A stretch of DNA of 64,000 nucleotides from the NCBI GenBank assembly GCA_014804795.1, contig JAAUZC010000034.1:1-64000 (forward strand). The letters are read 5' to 3'. Below are positions 43,697 through 51,338 of the stretch, one piece after another. The notes under the pieces are model-generated. The model ran no database searches, was not told the DNA's origin, and was given only the letters and a program-made list of their open reading frames with translations. Within the stretch, counting starts at the first letter, position 1. Each line of letters begins with the position of its first letter. The stretch comes from Lachnospiraceae bacterium. GTDB lineage: Bacteria > Bacillota > Clostridia > Lachnospirales > Lachnospiraceae. A program made the position numbers and the translations under genes.

Positions 43697-44503
43697 ATGA
43701 CAGAGTGGATATTACCCTATAATGAGAAAAGGATAAAGTTCAGAGTAAACGATGCGCTTCATGATCTCGACAGGATCGAGTGGGCACAGACAATAAAGAA
43801 TATTGATGTCGGAGATAGTGCTTATTTATATCAGGCGATTCCTGTGCAGGCAATCCGTTGGAAATGCATGGTGACGGATGTGGGGAGAGAGAAGAAAATG
43901 ATCGATGATTCGGCGTATTCCGACTCAGGGGAAGTGGAAAATCCCCCATATCTTGAATTGGAACGGATATGTGAGTATCCTCATTGGGAACTGTTTTCTT
44001 TAGGACATCTCAAGAAACACGGTTATCGCGGAAATATGCAGAGCCCAAGCAGAGTTGAGAGTTATGGATCTGCGTTGGCAGATTATATTCATAAGATAGA
44101 TGAGCTGCAGAATTCGGAAGAGAAACTGACAGAATTATTGCAGAAGATGCCGATGCAGGAATTAAAAAAACTGGCAGAAAAATATTCTGAAAAGAATCCC
44201 ATATTAAATAAAGCGAAAACAAAACAGTATGGAAGAAACAGGATTGTTGCGGCCCATGCCAAAAGGCGGGCCGGCGGATGTTGTGAGTTATGCGGGATGA
44301 AGGCGCCTTTTCTGGATAAGTATGGAAATCCCTATCTGGAAAGCCACCATGTCGAGTGGCTGTCCGATGGAGGGGCAGACAGTATTGATAATGTCGTGGC
44401 GCTGTGTCCGAACTGTCACAGAAAGATGCATGAGGTTCCGGAACCGGCGGATGTCCGCCGGTTGAAGGAAGTGCTGGGAAAGGAGTCGTTTGGCAGTATA
44501 TAA
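43697..44503 (+). CDS. HNH endonuclease with N-terminal EVE/PUA-like domain
   Basis: The 268-residue protein has an N-terminal region (about 1-125) with an EVE/PUA-like pattern (DVGDSAYLYQAIPVQAIRWKCMVTDV), a linker, and a C-terminal HNH nuclease (about 190-250): CCELCG (C196, C199), ESHHVEWLSDGG (His217/218), NVVALCPNC (C237, C240), HRKMH (241-245). EVE/SRA/PUA-like domains often read modified bases, so it may be a modification-dependent defence nuclease (inference). It has no methyltransferase partner nearby. It lies in an accessory gap after the PBP gene. Confidence 0.82.
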   Translation: MTEWILPYNEKRIKFRVNDALHDLDRIEWAQTIKNIDVGDSAYLYQAIPVQAIRWKCMVTDVGREKKMIDDSAYSDSGEVENPPYLELERICEYPHWELFSLGHLKKHGYRGNMQSPSRVESYGSALADYIHKIDELQNSEEKLTELLQKMPMQELKKLAEKYSEKNPILNKAKTKQYGRNRIVAAHAKRRAGGCCELCGMKAPFLDKYGNPYLESHHVEWLSDGGADSIDNVVALCPNCHRKMHEVPEPADVRRLKEVLGKESFGSI

Positions 44504-44543
44504 TTTATCGGAAAAGTACAGCAGTTACTTGAACAGCTTCTTT

Positions 44544-46151
44544 TTAAGTTGTCGCCGGATGCAAATCGTACACATGAGTAAATTGCTCCTTACGCTCCGG
44601 GGTTAGATGGTGGCTGATCAGGATTAGCGTTAAGTCTGGATTGGCCAGTAGGCTTTTCTCCACAATGTCTGCATTTTTTTGATCCAAAGCACTGGTGCCT
44701 TCGTCCACCAGAAGGATGGAGCGGTTATGGATCAGCGCACGGGCAATGGCTACCCGCTGCTTCTGTCCGCCGGAGAGATTTCCGCCCTCCTCGCCTGCCA
44801 TGGTGTCCAGGCCATCCGGCATGGCGGCGAGATCGCCGATCAGGGCACTGTCCCGGAGAGCCTTGTTCATCTGTTCATCGGTGAATGTCTCGCCCAGGGT
44901 AATGTTGTCCCGGATAGTAGAGTTAAACAAAAATACATTCTGTTCAATGCAACTCATTTGCTGTTGAAGCTGTTCGGAGGTGAAGTCTTTTGCGTTCTTT
45001 TCATCAAAACGGATGGTTCCCTCATAGTCCGGCAGCCAGCCCAGCAAGAGTTTGAGCAATGTGGACTTCCCACAGCCGGAGGGACCGGTGATGGCATATT
45101 TGCCGCCTCTTTGAAATTGAAGCGTTAAATCTCGCAGCACGGGTTTGGCACCGTATCGGAAACTGAGATTTTCAATATGAATGTTTTCCGGTGAAGCCGC
45201 AGGAACCTGCTTTGTCCGGCCCGGTTCGCACCGATCATGATCCGTGATTCGCGCAAAGTACGGTTTGGCGGAGGCAAAGGACAGTCGATGGTCACTGAGC
45301 CTGTTCAGGCCGTCGGCGATATCGCTGCACAGGCCGCTGCCGCCCAAAAGGGCCGTCTGGATGATAACGCCATTGATAGACAGCACCGCAATGGCACAGG
45401 TTACCACGGTTTGGGCAACGAGGTTAACTAACCCCGTGCCGCTGTAGATCACACCTTGGCGACAGGATTTTCGGTATCGTGGAGCCTCGATCTCCTGTCC
45501 CGCATTGTCGATACCCTCCAAAAACCGGGCGCCGCGGTCAAAGAAGCACAGCACATCGTACCCGCCAAGCAGGTCTTTAAGCTTGGCAGACACAGATGCC
45601 TGAGCTTGAGCACAGGCACTGCCCAACTGCTCCAGTTGCTGTTCAAACAGCTTTGGTGCAGCAATCATCAGGGCTGAGGAAAACAAGCTGACCAGGACAA
45701 GGCTCCAGTGGAGAGATGCCAGTGCGGCCAGTCCTGTGGCAATCTGTGCAATACAGCCGGTGAGAGCGAAGAAGGAGTCCCATGCGCTGTTCTCAATCTG
45801 TTCGACTCCGTTTGTGAACCAGGAGAGGTACGCGCCGGTGTCCTGAGTGTGATAATCTTTGTGGGACTTACCAAGCAGCGTCACAGCCAAGTCCCGCCGG
45901 ACGGCGTTGTTCATCCCGCGGATCGCCCGGCTTCGAAAACAGGTGTGCAAGCCATAGCACACAAAATATAGCGCCCACCCGGCCACCTCCGCCAACGTCC
46001 AGAGCAGAAAACGCCTCAGATTACCTTGGATGATCCCCTGCAATTCCCGCATGAGAATCAGCCGGACGCAGGCATTGAGCGCGTACATCAGGACTTGGAA
46101 TATAATGGCGAGCAGGTTGATCTTCCAGAATTTTTTGAGATAGTAGGACAT
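44544..46151 (-). CDS. ABC transporter, fused permease/ATPase exporter half
   Basis: The 535-residue protein has six membrane spans (about 1-280) and a C-terminal ATPase: Walker A GPSGCGKST (356-364), signature NLSGGQKQR (458-466), Walker B ILLVDEG with Glu484, H-loop His514. The Walker B loop reads DEGTSALD instead of the usual DEATSALD. This is the exporter type (ABCB/MsbA-like) that moves drugs or peptides. Strong AAAGGAGG site on the - strand. It is divergent from the RRNPP-like regulator gene, with a long inverted repeat in between. Confidence 0.92.
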   Translation of the reverse strand: MSYYLKKFWKINLLAIIFQVLMYALNACVRLILMRELQGIIQGNLRRFLLWTLAEVAGWALYFVCYGLHTCFRSRAIRGMNNAVRRDLAVTLLGKSHKDYHTQDTGAYLSWFTNGVEQIENSAWDSFFALTGCIAQIATGLAALASLHWSLVLVSLFSSALMIAAPKLFEQQLEQLGSACAQAQASVSAKLKDLLGGYDVLCFFDRGARFLEGIDNAGQEIEAPRYRKSCRQGVIYSGTGLVNLVAQTVVTCAIAVLSINGVIIQTALLGGSGLCSDIADGLNRLSDHRLSFASAKPYFARITDHDRCEPGRTKQVPAASPENIHIENLSFRYGAKPVLRDLTLQFQRGGKYAITGPSGCGKSTLLKLLLGWLPDYEGTIRFDEKNAKDFTSEQLQQQMSCIEQNVFLFNSTIRDNITLGETFTDEQMNKALRDSALIGDLAAMPDGLDTMAGEEGGNLSGGQKQRVAIARALIHNRSILLVDEGTSALDQKNADIVEKSLLANPDLTLILISHHLTPERKEQFTHVYDLHPATT

Positions 46152-46212
46152 GGTAAGACCTCCTTTTCGTTTGAGTGTTTATAAGATACCATTTCACGCC
46201 TGGGAAGCCCAT

Positions 46213-46248
46213 ATCGTTCCCGGTTATTTGAAAATAACAGGGAACGAT
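46213..46248. promoter_or_regulatory. 36-bp inverted repeat between the ABC exporter and the RRNPP-like regulator
   Basis: Arms ATCGTTCCC/GGGAACGAT continue inwards as GTTATTT/AAATAAC with one mismatched position on each side and a 2-base centre. It is the most regular dyad in the window. It lies just upstream of the regulator -35 and of the exporter promoter region, where one bound protein could control both genes. The regulator encoded alongside is the likely ligand (inference). Confidence 0.75.
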
Positions 46249-46255
46249 AGGTCGG

Positions 46256-46284
46256 TTGACTTGATAGAAAAAAAGTTTCATAGT
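46256..46284 (+). promoter_or_regulatory. Promoter of the RRNPP-like regulator
   Basis: TTGACT (46256-46261), 17-bp spacer, CATAGT (46279-46284; weak -10), followed 35 bp later by AAGGAGGG and the ATG. The 36-bp repeat ends 7 bp upstream of the -35. Confidence 0.55.
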
Positions 46285-46321
46285 AACATATGATTCTATT
46301 ACATCCGAAGGAGGGACTTTT

Positions 46322-47272
46322 ATGAGGGAATTGTTTCTTGGCGAGTATATCAGACAGGAGCGGTTGAAACAGGGAATCACTCAGGAGCAGTTGTGTGAGG
46401 GTATCTGCGAACCCATCACAGTTTCTCGTATGGAGAATGGTAAACAGTTTCCGTCCTATAGCCGTATCCGCGCTTTTCTCCAGCGTCTGGGTCTGCCGGA
46501 TGAGCGCTATTTTGCCCTGTTGAGCAAAAACGAACTGGAGGTCAAGGCTTTGCAGGATGAGATTCGTGCCGACAGTATACGATTTGAGCGGGCGGCTTTG
46601 GAAGAACGCCCTCGCATACGGGCGGCAGGACTGCAAAAACTGGAGGAACTTGAAAAAATTGCGGAGCAGGATGACAGGGTCGTCCGGCAGTACATTATGA
46701 GCGAGCGGGCTGTCTTTGGCAGGCCGGAGGGATCCTACACTACGGAAGAACGGCTGAACATTCTGTTGGATGCTTTGCGCATTACGGTTCCAAACCTTGA
46801 CCTGGAAGAAATCAATCTGGGCCTTTACAGTATGGATGAAACCACACTGCTCAATAAGATTGCAAACGCCTACGCTGAATTGGGATCACTGAAAAAGGCA
46901 ATCGACATTTACCGTCAATTGCTTAAGTATGTGCAGAAACATTATTGTGAGGGAATATCCCGATATGCCGGAAAGTTGACTTTAATCTCTCATAATTATG
47001 CCAATCTGCTTCTCAGGGCAGGGTACTATGATGATGCGATTGAAATAGCAAGATCAGGTCGGAAAGCCTGCGTGGAGTATGCGCATTATCAGTTTCTGCC
47101 CGGTTTTCAACATCTTCTGGGAGTATGTTATTTCCATAAAGAGGACCTTGAAAAATGTAAGGAATACTACAAATGTGCCTACTATCTTTATAAATCGGTC
47201 GGAGATGACTGCAATCGGCTGCGTTTGGAAAAAGACGCAAAAAAACATTTGGGTGAGAATTTTTCTTTTTAG
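46322..47272 (+). CDS. RRNPP/Rgg-like HTH regulator with TPR-type helical repeats
   Basis: The 316-residue protein has an N-terminal XRE-type HTH (about 8-62; QEQLCEGICEPITVSRMENGKQFPSYSRIRAFLQRLG) and a long all-helical C-terminal region with TPR-like repeats (for example ANAYAELGSLKKAIDIYRQLL and LLRAGYYDDAIEIARSGRKA). This organisation matches the RRNPP (Rgg/PlcR/PrgX) class that senses peptides. It is divergent from an ABC exporter, a typical setting for peptide signalling. No mature peptide gene is evident. Confidence 0.85.
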   Translation: MRELFLGEYIRQERLKQGITQEQLCEGICEPITVSRMENGKQFPSYSRIRAFLQRLGLPDERYFALLSKNELEVKALQDEIRADSIRFERAALEERPRIRAAGLQKLEELEKIAEQDDRVVRQYIMSERAVFGRPEGSYTTEERLNILLDALRITVPNLDLEEINLGLYSMDETTLLNKIANAYAELGSLKKAIDIYRQLLKYVQKHYCEGISRYAGKLTLISHNYANLLLRAGYYDDAIEIARSGRKACVEYAHYQFLPGFQHLLGVCYFHKEDLEKCKEYYKCAYYLYKSVGDDCNRLRLEKDAKKHLGENFSF

Positions 47273-47379
47273 CGTTCGCGTTGTCTCCTTATATATACAA
47301 AATATCTTGCATCTTTCCAAACTTTGTTTTATACTGTGTAAAGATAGAGTAAGACACACCAGAAACAGGAGGATTTGCA

Positions 47380-47823
47380 ATGGTTGAGGCAACCAGTTGT
47401 GGCGGTGTGGTTATATTTCGAGGCAAAATACTTCTGCTTTATAAGAATTTTAAAAATAAGTATGAGGGCTGGGTATTGCCGAAAGGAACTGTGGAAGAAG
47501 GGGAAGAGTACAAGGAAACGGCTCTTCGCGAGGTGCTTGAGGAATCCGGAGCCAGAGCAACGATCATGAAATATATCGGGAAGAGCGAGTATACTTTTAA
47601 TATTCCCGATGATGTGGTGGACAAGGATGTTCATTGGTATTTGATGATGGCTGACAGCTATTACAGCAAACCGCAGCGGGAAGAATATTTTGTCGATTCA
47701 GGATATTATAAGTATCATGAAGCGTATCACCTGTTAAAATTTGCCAATGAAAAACAGATTTTGGAAAAAGCATATGCAGAGTATCTGGAACTCAAAAAGG
47801 CAAGCAGATGGTTCAAAAGGTAG
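47380..47823 (+). CDS. Nudix hydrolase
   Basis: The 147-residue protein has a full Nudix box (GTVEEGEEYKETALREVLEESGA; GX5EX7REVXEEXG) near residues 37-58. It hydrolyses a nucleoside diphosphate linked compound; the substrate is not evident. AGGAGG precedes the ATG. Nudix proteins of this size include dinucleoside polyphosphate and 8-oxo-dGTP hydrolases. Confidence 0.92.
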   Translation: MVEATSCGGVVIFRGKILLLYKNFKNKYEGWVLPKGTVEEGEEYKETALREVLEESGARATIMKYIGKSEYTFNIPDDVVDKDVHWYLMMADSYYSKPQREEYFVDSGYYKYHEAYHLLKFANEKQILEKAYAEYLELKKASRWFKR

Positions 47824-47902
47824 AAGAAAATAATCCGTCACAGATGAGGAATCCTGCTTCAGGCGGGGTTCCTTTTCGTCATAGAACAGGCAGGGATCGG
47901 TT

Positions 47903-48223
47903 ATGCACAAATTTTACAAATATCTTTACTGGGATGAAAAGATTCCGGAGAAGAAGAGAGAGCGGATAAAATGGAGGCTGAAAGTTTCCAAACGGGATTT
48001 TCCCTGCTATGTGCTGACATTAAACGAGGGGGAAGATCAGCTTGATATTTATAACAGTCTGGTGTTTTTGCAGTCTTACTTTCGTGAAAATTCCAAACTG
48101 ATCGTTGGAATCGCGGCAGATTATGCCGGAGCAGTGGAAATAGTGACACAGATTGCTGCGGACTGCTATGCAAAAAACAAAAATGCGGATTTGAAAAAAT
48201 ATCTGGCAATGCGGACAGAATAG
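47903..48223 (+). CDS. Conserved hypothetical protein
   Basis: A 106-residue, soluble-looking protein (WDEKIPEKKRERIKWRLKVSKRDFPCYVLTLNEGEDQLDIY, VGIAADYAGAVEIVTQIAADCYAK). No domain recognised. It follows the Nudix gene by 79 bp and precedes the DUF2953 gene by 38 bp. The reading frame has typical codon use of the genome, which supports it being real. Confidence 0.7.
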   Translation: MHKFYKYLYWDEKIPEKKRERIKWRLKVSKRDFPCYVLTLNEGEDQLDIYNSLVFLQSYFRENSKLIVGIAADYAGAVEIVTQIAADCYAKNKNADLKKYLAMRTE

Positions 48224-48261
48224 AATATCTTAAAGAGCTGTCCATAGAATAAAGAGGGGAT

Positions 48262-49209
48262 ATGCTGGAAGTAGTTTTATTGGTTTTGAAAATAGCAGGA
48301 ATCATATTAGCTGTAATTTTGGGCATTCTGATAGTAGCGGCCTGTGTTGTTTTGCTTGTTCCCGTAAGATACAGGGGCGATTTTTCCGTATCTGATGCGG
48401 CGCAGGGCAAAGGAAAAGATATCGGGGTTTTGCTTCGAGCCGCCTGGTTTCTCAGGCTTGTGCGTGTGTATGTCTCCTATGAAGAATCGATCAGAGTGCG
48501 GGTGAAACTTTTATTTTTCACTTTGATGGATACGGCGAAAGAGCGGAAAATAAGGAAAAAGAAAGCTCTGGAAGATGAGGTTGAAAAGGAGCAAAAACAG
48601 GAAGAAAATAAGGCAGATGAAGAAATAAAAAGCGAAGAAGCAAAAGCAGATGCCGGTGAAAGAGCTGAAAAAAGTAAACCGGAGCCGGACGGCAACAGGG
48701 CGGATGCGGAAGATGATCCGAAAGACGGAAACAATGAAAGCAGCTGTCAAAAAGAGGATCAGGAACAAGAAAAAAACGGCATAAAATCTCGAATTTACAA
48801 TATTCTACAGACAATCAGAGATTTCTGTGATAAACTAAAAGGGATAAAACAAAAGGCAGAGAAGATAGAGGAACTCTGGATTTCCGATCATATGATACGA
48901 AGCAGAAGCCTTTTGGGAAAGCAACTTGGCTATCTGCTTAAACATACAAGGCCGAAAAAACTGGAAGGGTATCTTCGATTCGGGTTTGAAGATCCGGCGA
49001 CGACCGGTTATGCGATGGCACTATACGGGATACTGTATCCGTTGTGGAGCCCGAAGCTTTCGGTGGAGCCCGATTTTGAAAAGCAGATACTGGATTGCCA
49101 TATTTTGATAAAGGGAAAGATCAGGGCGTGGCATTTTGTGCGGGTGGCGCTCAGGTTGATTTTTTCAAAAGATGTACGTGATGTCATAAAGGATGTAAAA
49201 AAACTTTAA
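48262..49209 (+). CDS. DUF2953 domain-containing protein
   Basis: The 315-residue protein has an N-terminal membrane segment (about 5-32), a long Lys/Glu-rich linker (about 95-170), and a C-terminal DUF2953 region (RLIFGF-like GYLRFGFEDPATTGYAMALYGILYPLWSP). It is usually found next to the GerW/YtfJ gene in spore formers, as here, and is thought to act with it in sporulation; function unproven. Confidence 0.85.
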   Translation: MLEVVLLVLKIAGIILAVILGILIVAACVVLLVPVRYRGDFSVSDAAQGKGKDIGVLLRAAWFLRLVRVYVSYEESIRVRVKLLFFTLMDTAKERKIRKKKALEDEVEKEQKQEENKADEEIKSEEAKADAGERAEKSKPEPDGNRADAEDDPKDGNNESSCQKEDQEQEKNGIKSRIYNILQTIRDFCDKLKGIKQKAEKIEELWISDHMIRSRSLLGKQLGYLLKHTRPKKLEGYLRFGFEDPATTGYAMALYGILYPLWSPKLSVEPDFEKQILDCHILIKGKIRAWHFVRVALRLIFSKDVRDVIKDVKKL

Positions 49210-49247
49210 AATAACAGCACAGTTTTGTGCGGAAACGGAGTAGGATT

Positions 49248-49637
49248 ATGCAGAATAATAATTTTCCGGGTGTTGTGGAATCTCTTTTGAAAGGAATGGA
49301 TACCGTACTTTCCACAAAGACCGTGGTAGGAGAAGCGACACAGATAGGAGATACGATCATTTTGCCGCTTGTGGACGTGACGTTCGGTGTGGGCGCAGGC
49401 GCCGGGAGCAGTGATAAGAAAAATTCCGGCGGCGGCGGACTTGGCGGAAAAATGACGCCCAGCGCGGTACTGGTGATCAAAGACGGCTACACAAAGCTTG
49501 TGAACGTGAAAAACCAGGATACCATGACGAAGATTTTAGATATGGTGCCGGATATCGTGGATAGATTTACAGCGAAAAAAGACGACGGCCTGAAAGATGA
49601 GGAAGTTGTTGATATCGCTTTCCCGGAAGAAAAATAA
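49248..49637 (+). CDS. ytfJ: GerW/YtfJ-family sporulation protein
   Basis: The 129-residue protein has the GerW family pattern: IGDTIILPLVDVTFGVGAGAG, a Gly-rich loop (SGGGGLGG), and PSAVLVIKDG. In Bacillus YtfJ/GerW is needed for spore germination. ATG 49248 is chosen, 7 bp after GGAG. Follows the DUF2953 gene by 38 bp. Confidence 0.93.
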   Translation: MQNNNFPGVVESLLKGMDTVLSTKTVVGEATQIGDTIILPLVDVTFGVGAGAGSSDKKNSGGGGLGGKMTPSAVLVIKDGYTKLVNVKNQDTMTKILDMVPDIVDRFTAKKDDGLKDEEVVDIAFPEEK

Positions 49638-49693
49638 TAATATAAAAGGCGTTTACCGCATATACTGTTACAAACAGTTTTAGGAGAGAAAGC

Positions 49694-49831
49694 GTGAGAC
49701 GGGTTCTTGGGCTTATTTTGTTCTGGATTGCGATAGGTATGCTGTTAATGATGCTGATCGGTAATACGATCGTAGGGATCATTCTGGTCGCCTGTTGTCT
49801 GATCATCGGCTATAATCTGTTTTGTTTATAG
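49694..49831 (+). CDS. 45-residue small membrane protein
   Basis: GTG 49694 behind TAGGAGAGAAAGC opens a 45-residue frame (RRVLGLILFWIAIGMLLMM, then GNTIVGIILVACCLIIGYN) with two hydrophobic segments joined by a short polar turn. It lies 56 bp after the GerW gene. Such small membrane proteins are often missed by annotation; ribosome binding site and hydrophobic pattern support it. Function unknown; possible link to spore envelope by position. Confidence 0.65.
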   Translation: MRRVLGLILFWIAIGMLLMMLIGNTIVGIILVACCLIIGYNLFCL

Positions 49832-49869
49832 AAATTTTTATGGAGGCTGCTGCCCGGAGATACAAAGGT

Positions 49870-50466
49870 ATGGATGTTCAAAATATCAAAATAGAATCTG
49901 TGACCGCAAAAAACAGTGCGGGATATGAAACGGAAGAATACAGGAAAACATCCGGTAAAGACTTGAATGCAATGGCGGAAAAGGAATTACAGGCTTTAAA
50001 ACTATGGCTGTTTGGTGAGAATATCCGCATACAGGCAGAGCAGAAAAAATTGCTGGAAATGCAGAACCGTTTTCTGAAGGAAAGGGTTCTGCTTCAGGAA
50101 GAAATAAAGATGCTGAATCAGAAGGTAACGGCATCAAGGCAGCGTCTCAGGCAGGACGAGCAGTTCTTTGAAAAAAAGATGGAGATATTGAAAAGCGGAT
50201 TTTCTCAGCTTGATGCAGACCGAAAAGCATTTGAGAGAGAAAAAGAAGATTTTCGGATCAGAAAAGAGGAGGCTGAGCGGAAGAGCAGTCCGCGCTTTTT
50301 GCCGGAAAATGTGGGACTCTTTTTTGCCGGGGTGAAAAATCAGCTCGCTTTAAAAAAGCGGTACAAAGATTTATTGAAGATATACCATCCTGATAATCTG
50401 GCGGGAGATAAAGCGATGATGCAGGAGATCAGTAAAGAGTATGAACATTTGAAAAAAATGATGTAA
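49870..50466 (+). CDS. Coiled-coil protein with C-terminal J-domain-like HPD motif
   Basis: The 198-residue protein has a long, highly charged helical region (about 30-140) and a C-terminal segment LKKRYKDLLKIYHPDNLAGDKAMMQEISKEYEHLKK with the HPD tripeptide (173-175) typical of J domains. The domain is at the C-terminus and appears truncated or minimal. ATG 49870, after GGAG, is chosen; ATG 49840 and TTG 49822 would extend the N-terminus. It may recruit DnaK to a target (inference). Confidence 0.75.
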   Translation: MDVQNIKIESVTAKNSAGYETEEYRKTSGKDLNAMAEKELQALKLWLFGENIRIQAEQKKLLEMQNRFLKERVLLQEEIKMLNQKVTASRQRLRQDEQFFEKKMEILKSGFSQLDADRKAFEREKEDFRIRKEEAERKSSPRFLPENVGLFFAGVKNQLALKKRYKDLLKIYHPDNLAGDKAMMQEISKEYEHLKKMM

Positions 50467-50469
50467 AAA

Positions 50470-50498
50470 ACCCACCTGCCGTTTTCTGACAGATGGGT
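50470..50498. terminator. Bidirectional terminator between the J-like gene and rpmB
   Basis: ACCCACCTG pairs with CAGATGGGT (one G-T pair). On the - strand the stem is followed by TTTTTT, on the + strand by CATTCTTGTTT. It mainly ends rpmB. Confidence 0.82.
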
Positions 50499-50517
50499 CA
50501 TTCTTGTTTATTATAGG

Positions 50518-50703
50518 CTATGCTCTTTCAACAGCGCCTGAACGTAAGCATCTTGTGCATACATGCATAGTTTTGGAAGCTCCGTTCACTTTGCATTTTA
50601 CATTCTTGATATTAGATCTCCAAATTTTATTGGATATTCTATGAGAATGGCTTACGTTGTTACCGAAATGAACGCCTTTGCCACAAACATCACATTTAGC
50701 CAT
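50518..50703 (-). CDS. rpmB: 50S ribosomal protein L28
   Basis: The 61-residue protein has AKCDVCGKGVHFGNNVSHSHR and CTRC near the end; the CxxC pairs (C4-C7, and C50-x2-C53) make it the zinc-binding form. The start is the ATG at 50703 on the - strand, behind AGGAGGTG. It is alone and convergent with the preceding gene. Confidence 0.96.
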   Translation of the reverse strand: MAKCDVCGKGVHFGNNVSHSHRISNKIWRSNIKNVKCKVNGASKTMHVCTRCLRSGAVERA

Positions 50704-50746
50704 CTTCGCACCTCCTAACGAACTGAAATAGATTCGCAACAGTAGT

Positions 50747-50775
50747 ATAATAGCAGATTAAGTATAAAATTGCAA
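50747..50775 (-). promoter_or_regulatory. Promoter of rpmB
   Basis: On the - strand: TTGCAA (50775-50770), 17-bp spacer, TATTAT (50752-50747), about 45 bp before the start codon. Near consensus. Confidence 0.65.
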
Positions 50776-50805
50776 GGTATTTTTTAGAAAGATATTATTT
50801 TTATA

Positions 50806-50834
50806 TTCCATTTTTTGGAAAAACAGGTTATAAT
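50806..50834 (+). promoter_or_regulatory. Probable promoter of the second Asp23 gene
   Basis: TTCCAT (50806-50811), 17-bp spacer, TATAAT (50829-50834). The -10 is consensus, the -35 weak. The hairpin-rich leader starts within a few bases. Confidence 0.55.
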
Positions 50835-50915
50835 GTAGCTTGCAGGAAGTTCACTTGCTTGCAAAAGTGAACTTCGCAAGCTGACGAACAGCATAGCTGT
50901 GAGTAATGTAGCTTG
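50831..50915 (+). other. Structured leader with large hairpin and direct repeat before Asp23
   Basis: AGCTTGC/GCAAGCT (50837-50843 and 50876-50882) and GAAGTTCACTT/AAGTGAACTTC (50846-50856 and 50865-50875) give an 18-bp stem with one 2-base bulge. A second small stem (ACAGC/GCTGT) follows. TAATGTAGCTTG occurs at 50831-50842 and again at 50904-50915. No known RNA family recognised. Confidence 0.7.
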
Positions 50916-50962
50916 TCGACAGTCGCAAGAACTGGAGTCAAGGAAAAAGAAGGAGGATTTTC

Positions 50963-51325
50963 ATGAAAAGCAATTCATCTATGAATACCCATTTAGGAAA
51001 TATTTGTATTGATAGTGAAGTGATCGCTCAGTATGCCGGCAGTGTTGCAACGGAAAGTTACGGCGTTGTGGGAATGGCGGGCGTTAACGTAAAAGACGGT
51101 ATCGTGTCTTTGTTAAAAAAGGACAATATCACGAGAGGTATCTCTGTGTCGATGAAAAATAATAAACTGATATTGGACTTTCATATTATTGTGTCCTATG
51201 GGGTCAGTATTATGGCAGTGGCAGATAACCTGATCAGCAGCGTAAAGTATAAAGTGGGAGAATTTACGGGGTTTGAAATCGAAAGAGTAAACATCTATGT
51301 TGAAGGTGTCAGAGTGATTGATTAA
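50963..51325 (+). CDS. Asp23/Gls24 family protein, second copy
   Basis: The 120-residue protein has the Asp23 (DUF322) pattern: GNICIDSEVIAQYAGSVATESYGVVGMAG at the N-terminus and IERVNIYVEGVRV at the C-terminus. It lies directly before the FakA-like gene, as is usual in Firmicutes (YloU-YloV type pair). It is 14 bp before the next start. Role in lipid or envelope metabolism is possible. Confidence 0.93.
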   Translation: MKSNSSMNTHLGNICIDSEVIAQYAGSVATESYGVVGMAGVNVKDGIVSLLKKDNITRGISVSMKNNKLILDFHIIVSYGVSIMAVADNLISSVKYKVGEFTGFEIERVNIYVEGVRVID

Positions 51326-51338
51326 GGAGGAAATGTCG

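Noticed and set aside
46290-46325. An 11-codon frame just before the RRNPP-like regulator, ending in ATGA overlap with its start
   Set aside because: It lacks a ribosome binding site and contains the regulator's own Shine-Dalgarno sequence; too short and hydrophilic to be a convincing signalling peptide or leader.
44544-47272. Lantibiotic or RiPP gene cluster
   Set aside because: Only an exporter and a regulator are present; no precursor peptide, modifying enzyme or immunity gene is visible.
47079-47387. 102-residue + strand frame at the end of the RRNPP-like gene
   Set aside because: Out of frame with and largely inside the regulator gene, no ribosome binding site, odd composition; treated as a shadow frame.
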